A stretch of DNA of 64,000 nucleotides from Proteus vulgaris (GCF_023100685.1 NZ_CP090064.1:1240001-1304000), one strand, 5' to 3'; counted from the stretch's first letter, positions 18,099-26,905 are shown. Program-made: numbers and translations. Notes: generated by a model not told the origin, from the letters alone.

Positions 18099-19487
18099 AT
18101 GACATTGAGTCAGCAATTAGCCCAATTTATTACCACAACAACATTTTCTGATTTACCTGCTCAAGTTGTAGAGCGCGCTAAAATTCATTTATTAGATACA
18201 TTAGGCGTTGCACTTGCGGGTAGTGCGCAACAAAGTGCGATCCAAAGTCGTCAGGGCATTACTTTTTTACCTGATAGCCAAGGCACTATTCCAATTTGGG
18301 GCAGTTCACTCACAACAAGTACAACAGTTGCTGCATTGACAAATGGTATTGCATCACATGCATTAGATTTTGATGATACACATACTGATTCTATTGCACA
18401 TGGCAGCGCGGTATTAACGCCGATTGCTTTTGCATTAGGTGAGTCTATCGGCGCATCATCACAAGATATTTTAACGGCGTGGGTGATTGGTTGGGAAGTT
18501 GCAGCAAGAGTAGGACTGGCTAGCCATAGTGGATTTCATCAGCGTGGTTTTCATGCCACCGCGATTGCTGGTATTTTTGGGGCAACAGCTTGTGCAGCCT
18601 CACTATTAAAATTAACACCTGAACAAACTGTGAATGCATTAGGATTAACAGGAAGCCAAGCAGGAGGTGTGGCGGAATACCTTGCTAACAGTTCCTCTTC
18701 TAAATGCTTTCATGCGGGATGGGCTGCGCAATCAGGTATTATTGCTGCATCATTGGCAAAAGGTGGAATGACGGGCCCTGAAACGATATTTGAAGGTCGC
18801 TATAGCCTTTATCAAACCCATGGTATTCGAGAGCAAGCACAACCCGAACAAGTAGCCTTAGGATTAGGTGAAAAATGGGAATTTTTAAATGTTTCTATTA
18901 AGCCTTATCCTGTGTGTCATTTTGCTCATGCCACTATTGATTGTGGCCGTAATTTGCTGAAAAAAGGGATCACGGCTGATGATATTGAAAGCGTGGAGTG
19001 CGTGGTTGATCCTGTCGCAGCCGCTTTAATTTGCGAGCCACTTGAAACAAAATGGGCGCCTAAAACAGCTTATGGGGCAAAATTTAGTTTGCCGTGGCTA
19101 TTTGCAGTCGGATTTTTAGACAATGCGTTAACATTATCATCGTTATCTCTAGAAAATTTACAACGTGAAGATATTCAAAGGTTAGCGAAAAAAGTGAGTT
19201 ATCGCTATCCCGAAAAAGGCGAAATTCCATTCCCTACGTATTTTCCAGGATTAATTTTCGTGGCATTAAAGAATGGTGAGATGATCACAGAGAGGTTAGA
19301 TATTCAATATGGTAACCCACAAAATCCAATGACTGACAAAGATGTTATCAGCAAATTTTACGATAATGCCTCATTAGTAATAGAGGATAAACAATCGGCT
19401 CAACTCGTTGAAAAAGTATTGAATTTTGAAAAGAACACTCTTTCTGAGATAACACAATTATTGCGTATTGAAGAAGCGGCCCATTAA
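18099..19487 (+). CDS. MmgE/PrpD-family protein
   Basis: A 462-residue member of the family that contains 2-methylcitrate dehydratase, cis-aconitate decarboxylase and iminodisuccinate epimerase. Family marks: VERAKIHLLDTLGVALAG, HALDFDDTH (about 88-96), GFHQRGFHATAIAGIFGA (about 145-162), KCFHAGWAAQSGIIAASLAKGGMTGP and SIKPYPVCHFAHATID. Paired with a fumarase-superfamily lyase and not with prpB or prpC, so methylcitrate metabolism is unlikely. The iminodisuccinate epimerase analogy is the best available guess. The start is ATG 18099, with GAGGTG just upstream; an earlier in-frame ATG at 18060 would overlap the terminator hairpin. Confidence 0.85.
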   Translation: MTLSQQLAQFITTTTFSDLPAQVVERAKIHLLDTLGVALAGSAQQSAIQSRQGITFLPDSQGTIPIWGSSLTTSTTVAALTNGIASHALDFDDTHTDSIAHGSAVLTPIAFALGESIGASSQDILTAWVIGWEVAARVGLASHSGFHQRGFHATAIAGIFGATACAASLLKLTPEQTVNALGLTGSQAGGVAEYLANSSSSKCFHAGWAAQSGIIAASLAKGGMTGPETIFEGRYSLYQTHGIREQAQPEQVALGLGEKWEFLNVSIKPYPVCHFAHATIDCGRNLLKKGITADDIESVECVVDPVAAALICEPLETKWAPKTAYGAKFSLPWLFAVGFLDNALTLSSLSLENLQREDIQRLAKKVSYRYPEKGEIPFPTYFPGLIFVALKNGEMITERLDIQYGNPQNPMTDKDVISKFYDNASLVIEDKQSAQLVEKVLNFEKNTLSEITQLLRIEEAAH

Positions 19488-19519
19488 GTTAAACATAATG
19501 TCAATAAGATGATGATATG

Positions 19520-19550
19520 AAGGATTGGTTTGAGCTACCAATCCTTTTTT
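19520..19550 (+). terminator. Intrinsic terminator after the MmgE/PrpD gene
   Basis: AAGGATTGG pairs with CCAATCCTT (9 bp), followed by TTTT. The T run overlaps the stop codon of the converging FabZ-like gene. Confidence 0.88.
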
Positions 19551-19974
19551 ATTGCCTTGCACACATAAATTCAGATGTACAAACAATCTTCTCACCAATA
19601 CGAACAACACCAGAAAAACTAACAATAGTACGGCGTTGACGACGAAATTCGATTTCAATAAGTAGTTGATCGCCTGCTTTTACTGCATCATAAAAACGTG
19701 CATTTTTTATACTGGCAAAATAACATTGCTGACCTTCTTCCATGGGAGAAAGATAGTAATGTGCAAGAACTCCAGCGGCTTGAGCCATGCTTTCAAGGAG
19801 CAGTAAGGGAGGGTAAAATTCGCCAAAAACAACTGTGTCATTGGTGGTGATATTTTTAATTGCGATTAATTTACCACTAGCAAGTTCAGCTGGTTCAGAA
19901 ATAACACCATCAATTAATAAGAATGGATAACGATGAGGTAAGATTTCCATTATTTCACTGACGGAAATGGGCAT
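19549..19974 (-). CDS. FabZ-like hotdog-fold protein lacking the catalytic histidine
   Basis: A 141-residue protein aligning with 3-hydroxyacyl-ACP dehydratase FabZ: ILPHRYPFLLID near the N-terminus, LLESMAQAAGVLA in the central helix, and a C-terminal EFMCARQ like FabZ MCARS. In FabZ the catalytic His lies in GHFPGKPIFPG, 14 residues before the catalytic Glu. Here that stretch is GEFYPP (residues 51-56), with Glu in place of His and about five residues missing; the Glu in LLES (about 61) remains. It is therefore probably not an ordinary dehydratase. The start ATG 19974 has GAGGAGA upstream. Its location in the catabolic island suggests a paralog, not the housekeeping fabZ. Confidence 0.75.
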   Translation of the reverse strand: MPISVSEIMEILPHRYPFLLIDGVISEPAELASGKLIAIKNITTNDTVVFGEFYPPLLLLESMAQAAGVLAHYYLSPMEEGQQCYFASIKNARFYDAVKAGDQLLIEIEFRRQRRTIVSFSGVVRIGEKIVCTSEFMCARQ

Positions 19975-20100
19975 ACATTCTCTCCTCGTTATGGTGATAG
20001 AGTAAACACGATTTTGCAACAATGGTGGCTATTATTTCATTCTTATTCAATGTCGTACAGTGTTGGTCTGCATTTAAGGATGAGAAACTTTAATTAAACA

Positions 20101-20142
20101 GATAACAAAGACCAGAATAGAGAAAAATCTAGTCTTTGTTAT
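20101..20142 (-). terminator. Hairpin downstream of the DapA-like gene
   Basis: ATAACAAAGACCAGA and TCTAGTCTTTGTTAT pair over 14 of 15 positions with an 11-base loop. The following bases on the minus strand are only moderately T-rich, so efficiency is uncertain. Confidence 0.5.
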
Positions 20143-20162
20143 TTCTAAATAAGAATAGCTTA

Positions 20163-21044
20163 TTAATCAAGGTGAGCAATAATTTGGCGTAGATCGTTCA
20201 TTGCAGCTTCATTTAGAGGCTCTTGCGGTAAAATAGGTGAGCCCACATCAAAACCTTGAATATTTAAAGAGGCTTTAATACATGATGCTAACGAATATTT
20301 AGTAAAGGCTTCGTTGATTTGCCACATCTCTTTTTGTTTTGCTAATGCTGTATCAAAATCACCTTTGGTGGCTAATTCATAAAGTTCGACACACTGTTTT
20401 GGTAATACGCAAGCAGGGCCTGCCATCCAACCTACACCACCAAGTTTTAATACTAACAATGGAATATGTGCAGAAGCACTGAAGATTTTAACGCGTTCAC
20501 CAAATGTATTGATCATGGTGAGTAAGCGACCTGTATTGCTTGATGCATCTTTAATATATTCAATATTCGAGATATAGCTAAGTTCATTGAATAAAGAGAT
20601 AGGAAGAACATCACCCAAAAGTCCAGGATTGGTATAAATAGTCATGGATTTTTCAGGAAATGCTTCAGCGATAGTTTGGAAATAACCTGCTTGTGCGGTT
20701 TCACTTAACGGGTACATTTTTTGTGAAATCAGCACCATGCCATCTACACCTAATTGGGCGTATTGTTCAGCTTGATGACAAGCATCTGCGGTTGAAAATC
20801 CAGCAACACCTGCAATAACAGGCACTCGCCCCGCAGTTTGATCAACCGTGATACGCACAATTTCATTACGTTGGGCTTGAGAGAGATAAGCGTATTCACC
20901 TGTGCTACCTAACGGGCTTAAACCATGAACGCCACACGAGATCAAATGTTCGATCAAACGACGTAATGAAGATTCAAGAATGGTGCCTTTAGTTTGATTA
21001 ACAGGGGAAACAAGGTAAGGAAAAATACCATGGAATTGAGTCAT
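20163..21044 (-). CDS. DapA/NanA-family (dihydrodipicolinate synthase-like) aldolase
   Basis: A 293-residue TIM-barrel class I aldolase/lyase. It has GLSPLGSTGEYAYLS (phosphate/carboxylate loop GSTGE at 46-50), VPVIAGVAG, the catalytic Tyr in IYTNPG (about 137) and the Schiff-base lysine in YIKDASSN (Lys 165). The family condenses or cleaves pyruvate adducts; the YTNP variant and gene context argue against housekeeping dapA. It lies 74 bp after the LysR gene in the same direction. A role in a downstream step of the island's pathway is inferred. Confidence 0.85.
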   Translation of the reverse strand: MTQFHGIFPYLVSPVNQTKGTILESSLRRLIEHLISCGVHGLSPLGSTGEYAYLSQAQRNEIVRITVDQTAGRVPVIAGVAGFSTADACHQAEQYAQLGVDGMVLISQKMYPLSETAQAGYFQTIAEAFPEKSMTIYTNPGLLGDVLPISLFNELSYISNIEYIKDASSNTGRLLTMINTFGERVKIFSASAHIPLLVLKLGGVGWMAGPACVLPKQCVELYELATKGDFDTALAKQKEMWQINEAFTKYSLASCIKASLNIQGFDVGSPILPQEPLNEAAMNDLRQIIAHLD

Positions 21045-21118
21045 AATCGGTGTCCTGGTTTATGGTTTTAATATTTTATTGCTTTGGTTATTAACACTGT
21101 TTAAGGGCTTTAAAATCT

Positions 21119-22027
21119 CTATTCTTGTTGAAGTGTAATATCAGCATGATTAATCACTTCATTTTGTTCATTTTTTAATGAATCAAACAGTATTTGTGCT
21201 GCTTTTCCTGGGCTATTGGCATTGAGATACAGGTTATAACTAATTGCTGGTAAAGGAGGTAAGCCTTCTTTTTCGCCTAAAATACGCAAGTCGTCACCTG
21301 AAAGCTCAATTGAACGCGCCATAATACCTAATCCCGCACGTACGGCGGCTCTTGCACCTGAAAGCGTTGTAGCAATATAAGCGATTCGCCAACGAATACC
21401 TTGTTGATCAAGGTGATTTATCATCATATCGCGGTATGTACTGGGTTCATCTAATACGACTAATGGCAAAGGTTCATCAAGATCAAATCGGAAGTGTTTT
21501 CCGCAATACCATAAGGAAGGGGAAACACGCAGTACAATTTTGGGATAACCCACATGTTCTTCGGTAGAAATGGCTAAATCAAGCTCGTTATTTTCTAACA
21601 TCGACATTAAAAACGGACTACGTTTAACAATGATTTCCATAATAAGACGGGGATACGCCCCTGAAAAACGCGCAAGTAGTTCCGGTAAAATTGTGTTTGC
21701 CGTATCATCGGGGGAGCCAATTTTTAAGATCCCATCAATTTCTTCATGCATCAATGAAAGACAAGCTTCGTCATTTAGGCGCAAAATACGGCGAGCATAA
21801 TTAAGTAGTTGTGTACCCGCTTCTGTCAGTGTTTTATTTCGACCTTGGCGAGCAAACAGATCTTTGCCTATCAACGATTCAAGGCGTTGCATTTGCTGGC
21901 TTACTGCAGATTGAGTGCGGCAAACCGATTCAGCGGCTGCGGCAAAGGTATTCCCATCGACAACAGCAACAAAGGTTCGGAGTAAATCAAGTTCTAAGTT
22001 AAAAATAGGGCGCTTTGTAGAGGTCAT
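21119..22027 (-). CDS. LysR-family transcriptional regulator
   Basis: A 302-residue LysR-type regulator. The N-terminal winged helix-turn-helix covers about 10-70 (LELDLLRTFVAVVDGNTFAAAAE, QSAVSQQMQRLE, LFARQGRNKTLTEAG), followed by a periplasmic-binding-like effector domain (GILKIGSPDDTANTILPELL, LDLAIS, GLGIMARSIEL). It is upstream of and codirectional with the DapA-like gene and is the only regulator in the island, so it is the likely sensor of the pathway substrate. Confidence 0.88.
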   Translation of the reverse strand: MTSTKRPIFNLELDLLRTFVAVVDGNTFAAAAESVCRTQSAVSQQMQRLESLIGKDLFARQGRNKTLTEAGTQLLNYARRILRLNDEACLSLMHEEIDGILKIGSPDDTANTILPELLARFSGAYPRLIMEIIVKRSPFLMSMLENNELDLAISTEEHVGYPKIVLRVSPSLWYCGKHFRFDLDEPLPLVVLDEPSTYRDMMINHLDQQGIRWRIAYIATTLSGARAAVRAGLGIMARSIELSGDDLRILGEKEGLPPLPAISYNLYLNANSPGKAAQILFDSLKNEQNEVINHADITLQQE

Positions 22028-22217
22028 TATGGTGTCTCTTAACTGGTGTTGTTGTATTTAATCAAACAAAAAATACTATTTTTTATAAGGCTATTTTTAG
22101 AAGTTACGTAATCAATACTCATACTATGAAGAGTTGGATTAATAATCTATAACAAAGCTCAATAATTTCGAGGCGTTATCCATTCTTTGATGAAAGAAGA
22201 GAGCAAATGAAGGTAAC

Positions 22218-22237
22218 TACTGATTTTTATACAGTGT
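22218..22237 (+). promoter_or_regulatory. LexA (SOS) box upstream of dinG
   Basis: TACTGATTTTTATACAGTGT matches the LexA consensus TACTGTATATATATACAGTA in both outer half-sites (TACTG and ACAGT). It is 45 bp upstream of dinG, a known SOS gene in E. coli. Confidence 0.8.
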
Positions 22238-22281
22238 TATGAGACAATAGCGCCCTTCTTAAAATCAGTCACAGAGTAGTT

Positions 22282-24390
22282 ATGTCTCTTTCTCAATCAG
22301 TCAAAAATCAAATAAGTCAGTGGTATAAAGCCCTACCAGAGCATATTGAAGGGTTTATTCCGCGTGCGCCACAGCGTGAAATGATAGCTGAAGTGGCTAA
22401 GACTTTTTCTGATGAAATGGGACGACATCTAGTGATTGAAGCTCCAACTGGGATAGGTAAAACACTTTCTTATCTTATTCCAGGTATTGCTATTAGCCGC
22501 GATGAAAAAAAACCGCTGATTATCAGTACGGCCAATGTGGCACTGCAAGATCAGATTTTTAGCAAAGATCTCCCATTACTTAAAAAAATCATCCCAGATC
22601 TCACGTTCACGGGGGCTTTTGGCCGTGGGCGCTATTTATGTCCACGTAATTTAGACGCGATTTGTGCAACAGAAGGTGAACAAATCGACTTAATGTTTTT
22701 GCTTGAGGATAAAGTGGATCTGGCGACTAGTGCAGAAAGAGAAATTTGCCAAGAGCTAAAAAATGATTTTACCAGTTTCGGTTGGGATGGTTTGCGTGAT
22801 CACCATAAACGGGCATTAACAGACAGCTTATGGCGCAAAATTAGCACCGATAAAATGAACTGTTTAGGACGTAATTGCCAATATTATCATCGCTGCCCTT
22901 TTTTTATTGCACGCCGTGAAATTGATGAAGTAGATGTGGTTATTACCAATCACGCTTTAGTGATGGCAGCAATGGAAAGTGAATCAGTATTACCTGATGC
23001 AAAAAATCTGCTATTAGTATTGGATGAAGGTCATCATATTCCTGATGTTGCGCGAGATGCGCTTGAAGTTGAAGGGGAAATAACCTTAGCTACCCTTAAT
23101 AATCAGCTGGATAATATTACTCGTCATGTTAGTCAATATTTAGCGCAATTTATTCCTGTAAGACCACCTAAATTGGCTGACCCTATTCGTTTTGATGCTC
23201 ATATTGCTAAGTTACGTGAGGCTTATCAAGAGGTTGATACATTTACGCGTGCGTTATTACCAGAACGTAGTGAACAAGATGAATATCTCTTTCCATTAGG
23301 CGAATTACCTGAACAACTTCTGTTAAGTTGCCAGACATTATTTAAGCTAACGGATGGTTTAAAAATGCTGGGTGAAGCCATGTTAAATGATTTAACAGAG
23401 CGTACAGCAAAAGAAGATGTTGTGCGTTTACATAGTGCCATTTTAACGACCAGTAGAATGGTCGGTTATTTAGAGAATATGGCAAAATTGTGGCGCTTAG
23501 CCACATTAGAGCAAACCTCAAAAGCGCCTGTATCGAAATGGCTCACTCGCCGTTACGATAAAAAGCAGTCTCATCTTTATTTTCATTGCGCAGGTATTCG
23601 AGTCAGCGAACAGCTGACACAATTGTTATGGAAAAATATCCCACATGTGGTTATCACATCTGCAACGTTACGCTCATTAAATAGCTATTCTCGCATTCAA
23701 GAGCTAACAGGATTAAGTGAGCATTTTGATGATCGCTTTATTACGTTATCTTCACCTTTTGAACATAAAGATCAAGGTAGATTAGTTATTCCTAAAATGC
23801 GCTATGAACCGACCATGAGCCATGAGCGCGAACATTTAAAAGAGATGGCGCGTTATTTTCGTCAAAGCATGGAAGAGAATAACCATCGAGGACAATTGGT
23901 TCTATTTAGTAGCCAACGGGCAATGGAAGGCTTTTTAGAAGAAGTGAAAGACTTACGTTTATGCTTATTGGTACAAGGGGATCAGCCTCGTTATAGATTG
24001 GTAGAAACACATTGTAAGCGCATTGATGCAGGTGATAATAGTGTATTGATAGGTTTGCAATCATTTGCCGAAGGACTTGACTTAAAAGGCGATTATTTAA
24101 CGCAGGTGCATATTCATAAAATTGCTTTTCCACCCGTGACTGATCCGGTGATTGTGACAGAGGGGGAATGGCTTAAATCGCTGAAACGTTATCCTTTTGA
24201 AGTGCAGAGCTTGCCAAGTGCATCGTTTAATTTAATTCAGCAAGTTGGGCGTCTTATCCGTAGCCATCATTGCCACGGTGAAATTATCATTTATGACAGA
24301 CGCTTGCTAACAAAAAATTATGGTTCGCGTTTATTAACAGCATTACCTGTTTTCCCTATTTATCAACCTGAGATGCCTAAAGAGAAATAA
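22282..24390 (+). CDS. dinG: ATP-dependent DNA helicase DinG
   Basis: SOS-induced XPD-like 5'-3' helicase that removes R-loops and D-loops, 702 residues (E. coli 716). Walker A is in EAPTGIGKT. The four Fe-S cysteines are visible in RYLCPRN, then CLGRNCQYYHRC. The DEAH-like box is LDEGHH. The C-terminal helicase half has VVITSATL, VLIGLQSFAEGLDLKG and IQQVGRLIRS. Preceded by a LexA box and followed by a long gene-free region. Confidence 0.95.
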   Translation: MSLSQSVKNQISQWYKALPEHIEGFIPRAPQREMIAEVAKTFSDEMGRHLVIEAPTGIGKTLSYLIPGIAISRDEKKPLIISTANVALQDQIFSKDLPLLKKIIPDLTFTGAFGRGRYLCPRNLDAICATEGEQIDLMFLLEDKVDLATSAEREICQELKNDFTSFGWDGLRDHHKRALTDSLWRKISTDKMNCLGRNCQYYHRCPFFIARREIDEVDVVITNHALVMAAMESESVLPDAKNLLLVLDEGHHIPDVARDALEVEGEITLATLNNQLDNITRHVSQYLAQFIPVRPPKLADPIRFDAHIAKLREAYQEVDTFTRALLPERSEQDEYLFPLGELPEQLLLSCQTLFKLTDGLKMLGEAMLNDLTERTAKEDVVRLHSAILTTSRMVGYLENMAKLWRLATLEQTSKAPVSKWLTRRYDKKQSHLYFHCAGIRVSEQLTQLLWKNIPHVVITSATLRSLNSYSRIQELTGLSEHFDDRFITLSSPFEHKDQGRLVIPKMRYEPTMSHEREHLKEMARYFRQSMEENNHRGQLVLFSSQRAMEGFLEEVKDLRLCLLVQGDQPRYRLVETHCKRIDAGDNSVLIGLQSFAEGLDLKGDYLTQVHIHKIAFPPVTDPVIVTEGEWLKSLKRYPFEVQSLPSASFNLIQQVGRLIRSHHCHGEIIIYDRRLLTKNYGSRLLTALPVFPIYQPEMPKEK

Positions 24391-24994
24391 TTTTTTATTA
24401 CTTTATAGAACTCTCATTTTTATTAGTGATTTATGCATCCATAACTTGTTTTTATCTGGTTATTAACGCGTTATCAATAAATAGAGGCTATTTACTATAA
24501 CTTTTTATTTTTAATAAAAGTGAGGTTGTATTTTTTTATTAAAAAACACATCTCACTTTATAGTTAAAATTACTTAATCATTTCCTTGTTTTTTTAGGTG
24601 TTAATGTATCTAATATTATTAACTTGTATTTTTTATGAATCTTATTAATATTTAAAAAATAAAAATACACTATGTTTAAAATATAATAATTAATTCACAT
24701 AAATTAATATAATTATAACAAAATAAATATTCATATAATAAAATGCTTATTTTTATTTATTTAGAAAAAGTGTATACTTTATTTAGATATTATTCATGTG
24801 ATATTTTTTAAATTATATATTTTTTTATTTCATTTTATGAAATGAACCTTTTTTATTTAGTTTAGATAAACGCTCAATAAATTTATAAAAAATAACAATG
24901 CATTTAATTTATTGATTTTTAATTGTTTTTTATTTTTATTTATTGGTTTTTTCATCTGTTTTTATAGATTTTTTTTTGTGCTTTTATTTTTATT
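24391..24994. other. Long AT-rich intergenic region, first part
   Basis: About 600 bases with no plausible gene. The only structure noted is an 8-bp stem (AAAGTGAG near 24517, CTCACTTT near 24552) around an AT-rich loop; read on the minus strand it is followed by T-rich sequence. No repeat family or remnant gene recognised. Confidence 0.5.
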
Positions 24995-25008
24995 TTGATA
25001 TGTGTCAA
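24995..25008 (+). promoter_or_regulatory. FNR-type site (anaerobic activator)
   Basis: TTGATATGTGTCAA matches the FNR consensus TTGAT-N4-ATCAA at nine of ten half-site positions. A -10-like TAATAA at 25029-25034 would put transcription start near 25041-25043, about 41 bases from the centre of the site, which is class II FNR activation spacing. Confidence 0.7.
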
Positions 25009-25040
25009 TAAAATTAATTATATTTAATTAATAAGGTTGA

Positions 25041-25166
25041 AAGCTGTTTTTTTTAAATCCCCTTTCAGTACAATATCTCTCATAAACACCCTATCACTTA
25101 TTGAATTAAAAAAATCTCTCCTGATTTTCTTAAATGAAACGATGATTGCTGATAGGGTGTTTTTTA
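25041..25166 (+). ncRNA. Candidate FNR-dependent small RNA or hydrogenase mRNA leader
   Basis: From the inferred start near 25041 the sequence can form a short 5' hairpin (TGAAAG with CTTTCA). Then comes a perfect 13-bp stem AAACACCCTATCA (25084-25096) with TGATAGGGTGTTT (25150-25162), ending in T residues. The 53-base loop is unstructured and contains the anti-Shine-Dalgarno-like CTCTCCT. This is an FNR-activated RNA of about 125 nt with a terminator-like end, analogous in design to E. coli FnrS but without recognisable sequence similarity. It could alternatively be an attenuator in the leader of the hydrogenase operon 165 bp downstream. Confidence 0.45.
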
Positions 25167-25330
25167 CATAAATAATTCATTTTATATTAACTCGATACTT
25201 ATTTTAAGTATTGGTTTTTATTAATTAAATAATACAAATATTTTTAACAAAAATAAAATTCAACTCTTTATATATTGTTACCTTTAATAGGTAATTTTAT
25301 TCATATATTAAAGCAGGAGCATTGTAAAAA

Positions 25331-26887
25331 ATGAAATCTCTTCTTCCTACAAAAGAAGAAAGTGACGAGAAATTATTATCTCGACGTTCTTTCTTTTCAT
25401 TTGCTGGAAAGGTAAGTCTTGCCGCTGGGGTAACCGCTGTCACAGCGGGATGTGATGGCAATATTTCTGGTGGTACAGGTTGGGTTCCTGAGCAATATAA
25501 TGCTAAAGGTACTTTCCCCGTCCAAGTAAGAGGCCGTATTCCTATTGATCCTAACAATGTCGCCATTTGCCGTGATGACAAAAAATGTATTTTATGTGGC
25601 CAATGCGTTGAAGTGTGTGAAAAAGTACAAACCGTAATGGGAAACTATGATTTACCGTTAATTGATAGTGTTCCTTGTATCGATTGTGGTCAATGTACTC
25701 TTTGGTGCCCAACGGGGGCAATAACAGAAGTTGACGACACAGATAAAGTTATTAGAGCGTTGTTAGATCCGACTTTGCATGTTGTTGTACAAACCGCGCC
25801 AGCTACAAGAGTTGCATTAGGTGAAGAGTTTGGAATGCAGCCTGGTGAGGACATTGAGTTACTTCAAGTAGCGGCACTTAGAAAGTTAGGTTTTGATAAA
25901 GTTTTTGATACTAACTTTTCTGCTGATTTAACCATTATGGAAGAAGCCACAGAATTACTGCAAAGAATTAAAAATAATGGTGTATTGCCTCAATTCACTT
26001 CTTGTTCTCCAGGTTGGGTGAAATTTTGTGAAATGTTTTATCCAGAATTAATTCCTAATCTCTCTTCTGCAAAGTCACCAATGACAATGCTTGGTTCGAT
26101 GATAAAAACATATTACGCCAAAGAGCAAGATATCGATCCTAGTAAAATTGTTTCTGTTGCCATTATGCCGTGTACTGCTAAAAAATCAGAAGCGGCTCGT
26201 CCCGAAATGAATGGTGCAAGTGTGTTATGGGAAAAGCCCGATCTTCGTGATGTTGATATCGTTCTAACAACAAGAGAGCTCGCAAGATTAATCAAAAGTC
26301 ACAATATCGATTTAACCTCACTTCAGCCCGCAAATTATGACCGTTTGATGTCTGAATATAGCGGTGCTGGCGCTATTTTTGGTGTCACTGGCGGTGTTAT
26401 GGAAGCCGCAGTGAGAACCAGTTATTACTTTATTACAGGCGAAAGACCACCAGAACCTTTATTTAATTTACAACCTGTACGCGGATTAGAAGGTATTAAA
26501 GAAGCTACTTTAAATATACCAAGTGTCGGTGAAATTCGTGTCGCAGTCTGTTCTGGTATGGGAAATGCTCGTCCCGTTTTAGAAGCCATTCAAAAAGGGG
26601 AAAAAGCGTGGCATTTCGTCGAGTTTATGGGATGCCCAGGAGGATGTATTGCTGGTGGCGGTCAACCTCGTTCTGCATTACCACCTTCTGATGAAATTCG
26701 AGCATTACGCATGAAAGCGCTGTATAGCAAAGATGAACGCGCCACCATTCGCTTAAGTTATGAAAATAGTGAAATTCAAAGCATTTATAAACAATTTTTA
26801 GGCGAGCCTTGTGGTGAACGTGCTCATCAATTGCTTCATACGCATTATCAAGATCGCAGTATTCATTTTAACAAAAAGAAAGCTTAA
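25331..26887 (+). CDS. Tat-exported [FeFe]-hydrogenase catalytic subunit
   Basis: A 518-residue group A-type iron-only hydrogenase, presumably catalysing H2 oxidation or evolution at the periplasmic face. The N-terminus has a twin-arginine motif SRRSFF (17-22), a hydrophobic stretch and a Cys at 41 (possible lipobox-like TAGC). Two [4Fe-4S] ferredoxin motifs follow: Cys 86/89/92/96 and 116/119/122/126. H-cluster motifs: TSCSPGW (223-229), MPCTAKK (Cys 281) and EFMGCPGGC (Cys 435 and 439). The residue before Pro in the first motif is Ser 226, where characterised enzymes have the ligand Cys. It is followed by HybA-like and HybB-like genes; no maturase is nearby. Very weak ribosome site, AGGAG about 13 bases upstream. 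Confidence 0.9.
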   Translation: MKSLLPTKEESDEKLLSRRSFFSFAGKVSLAAGVTAVTAGCDGNISGGTGWVPEQYNAKGTFPVQVRGRIPIDPNNVAICRDDKKCILCGQCVEVCEKVQTVMGNYDLPLIDSVPCIDCGQCTLWCPTGAITEVDDTDKVIRALLDPTLHVVVQTAPATRVALGEEFGMQPGEDIELLQVAALRKLGFDKVFDTNFSADLTIMEEATELLQRIKNNGVLPQFTSCSPGWVKFCEMFYPELIPNLSSAKSPMTMLGSMIKTYYAKEQDIDPSKIVSVAIMPCTAKKSEAARPEMNGASVLWEKPDLRDVDIVLTTRELARLIKSHNIDLTSLQPANYDRLMSEYSGAGAIFGVTGGVMEAAVRTSYYFITGERPPEPLFNLQPVRGLEGIKEATLNIPSVGEIRVAVCSGMGNARPVLEAIQKGEKAWHFVEFMGCPGGCIAGGGQPRSALPPSDEIRALRMKALYSKDERATIRLSYENSEIQSIYKQFLGEPCGERAHQLLHTHYQDRSIHFNKKKA

Positions 26888-26905
26888 AGATTGAGGAAAC
26901 ACATT

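Noticed and set aside
18099..19487. Calling the MmgE/PrpD gene prpD of the methylcitrate cycle
   Set aside because: No prpB, prpC, prpE or prpR nearby; the partner is a fumarase-superfamily lyase.
24391..24994. Possible CRISPR or repeat array in the long AT-rich gap
   Set aside because: No regularly spaced identical repeats; the similarity is only base composition.
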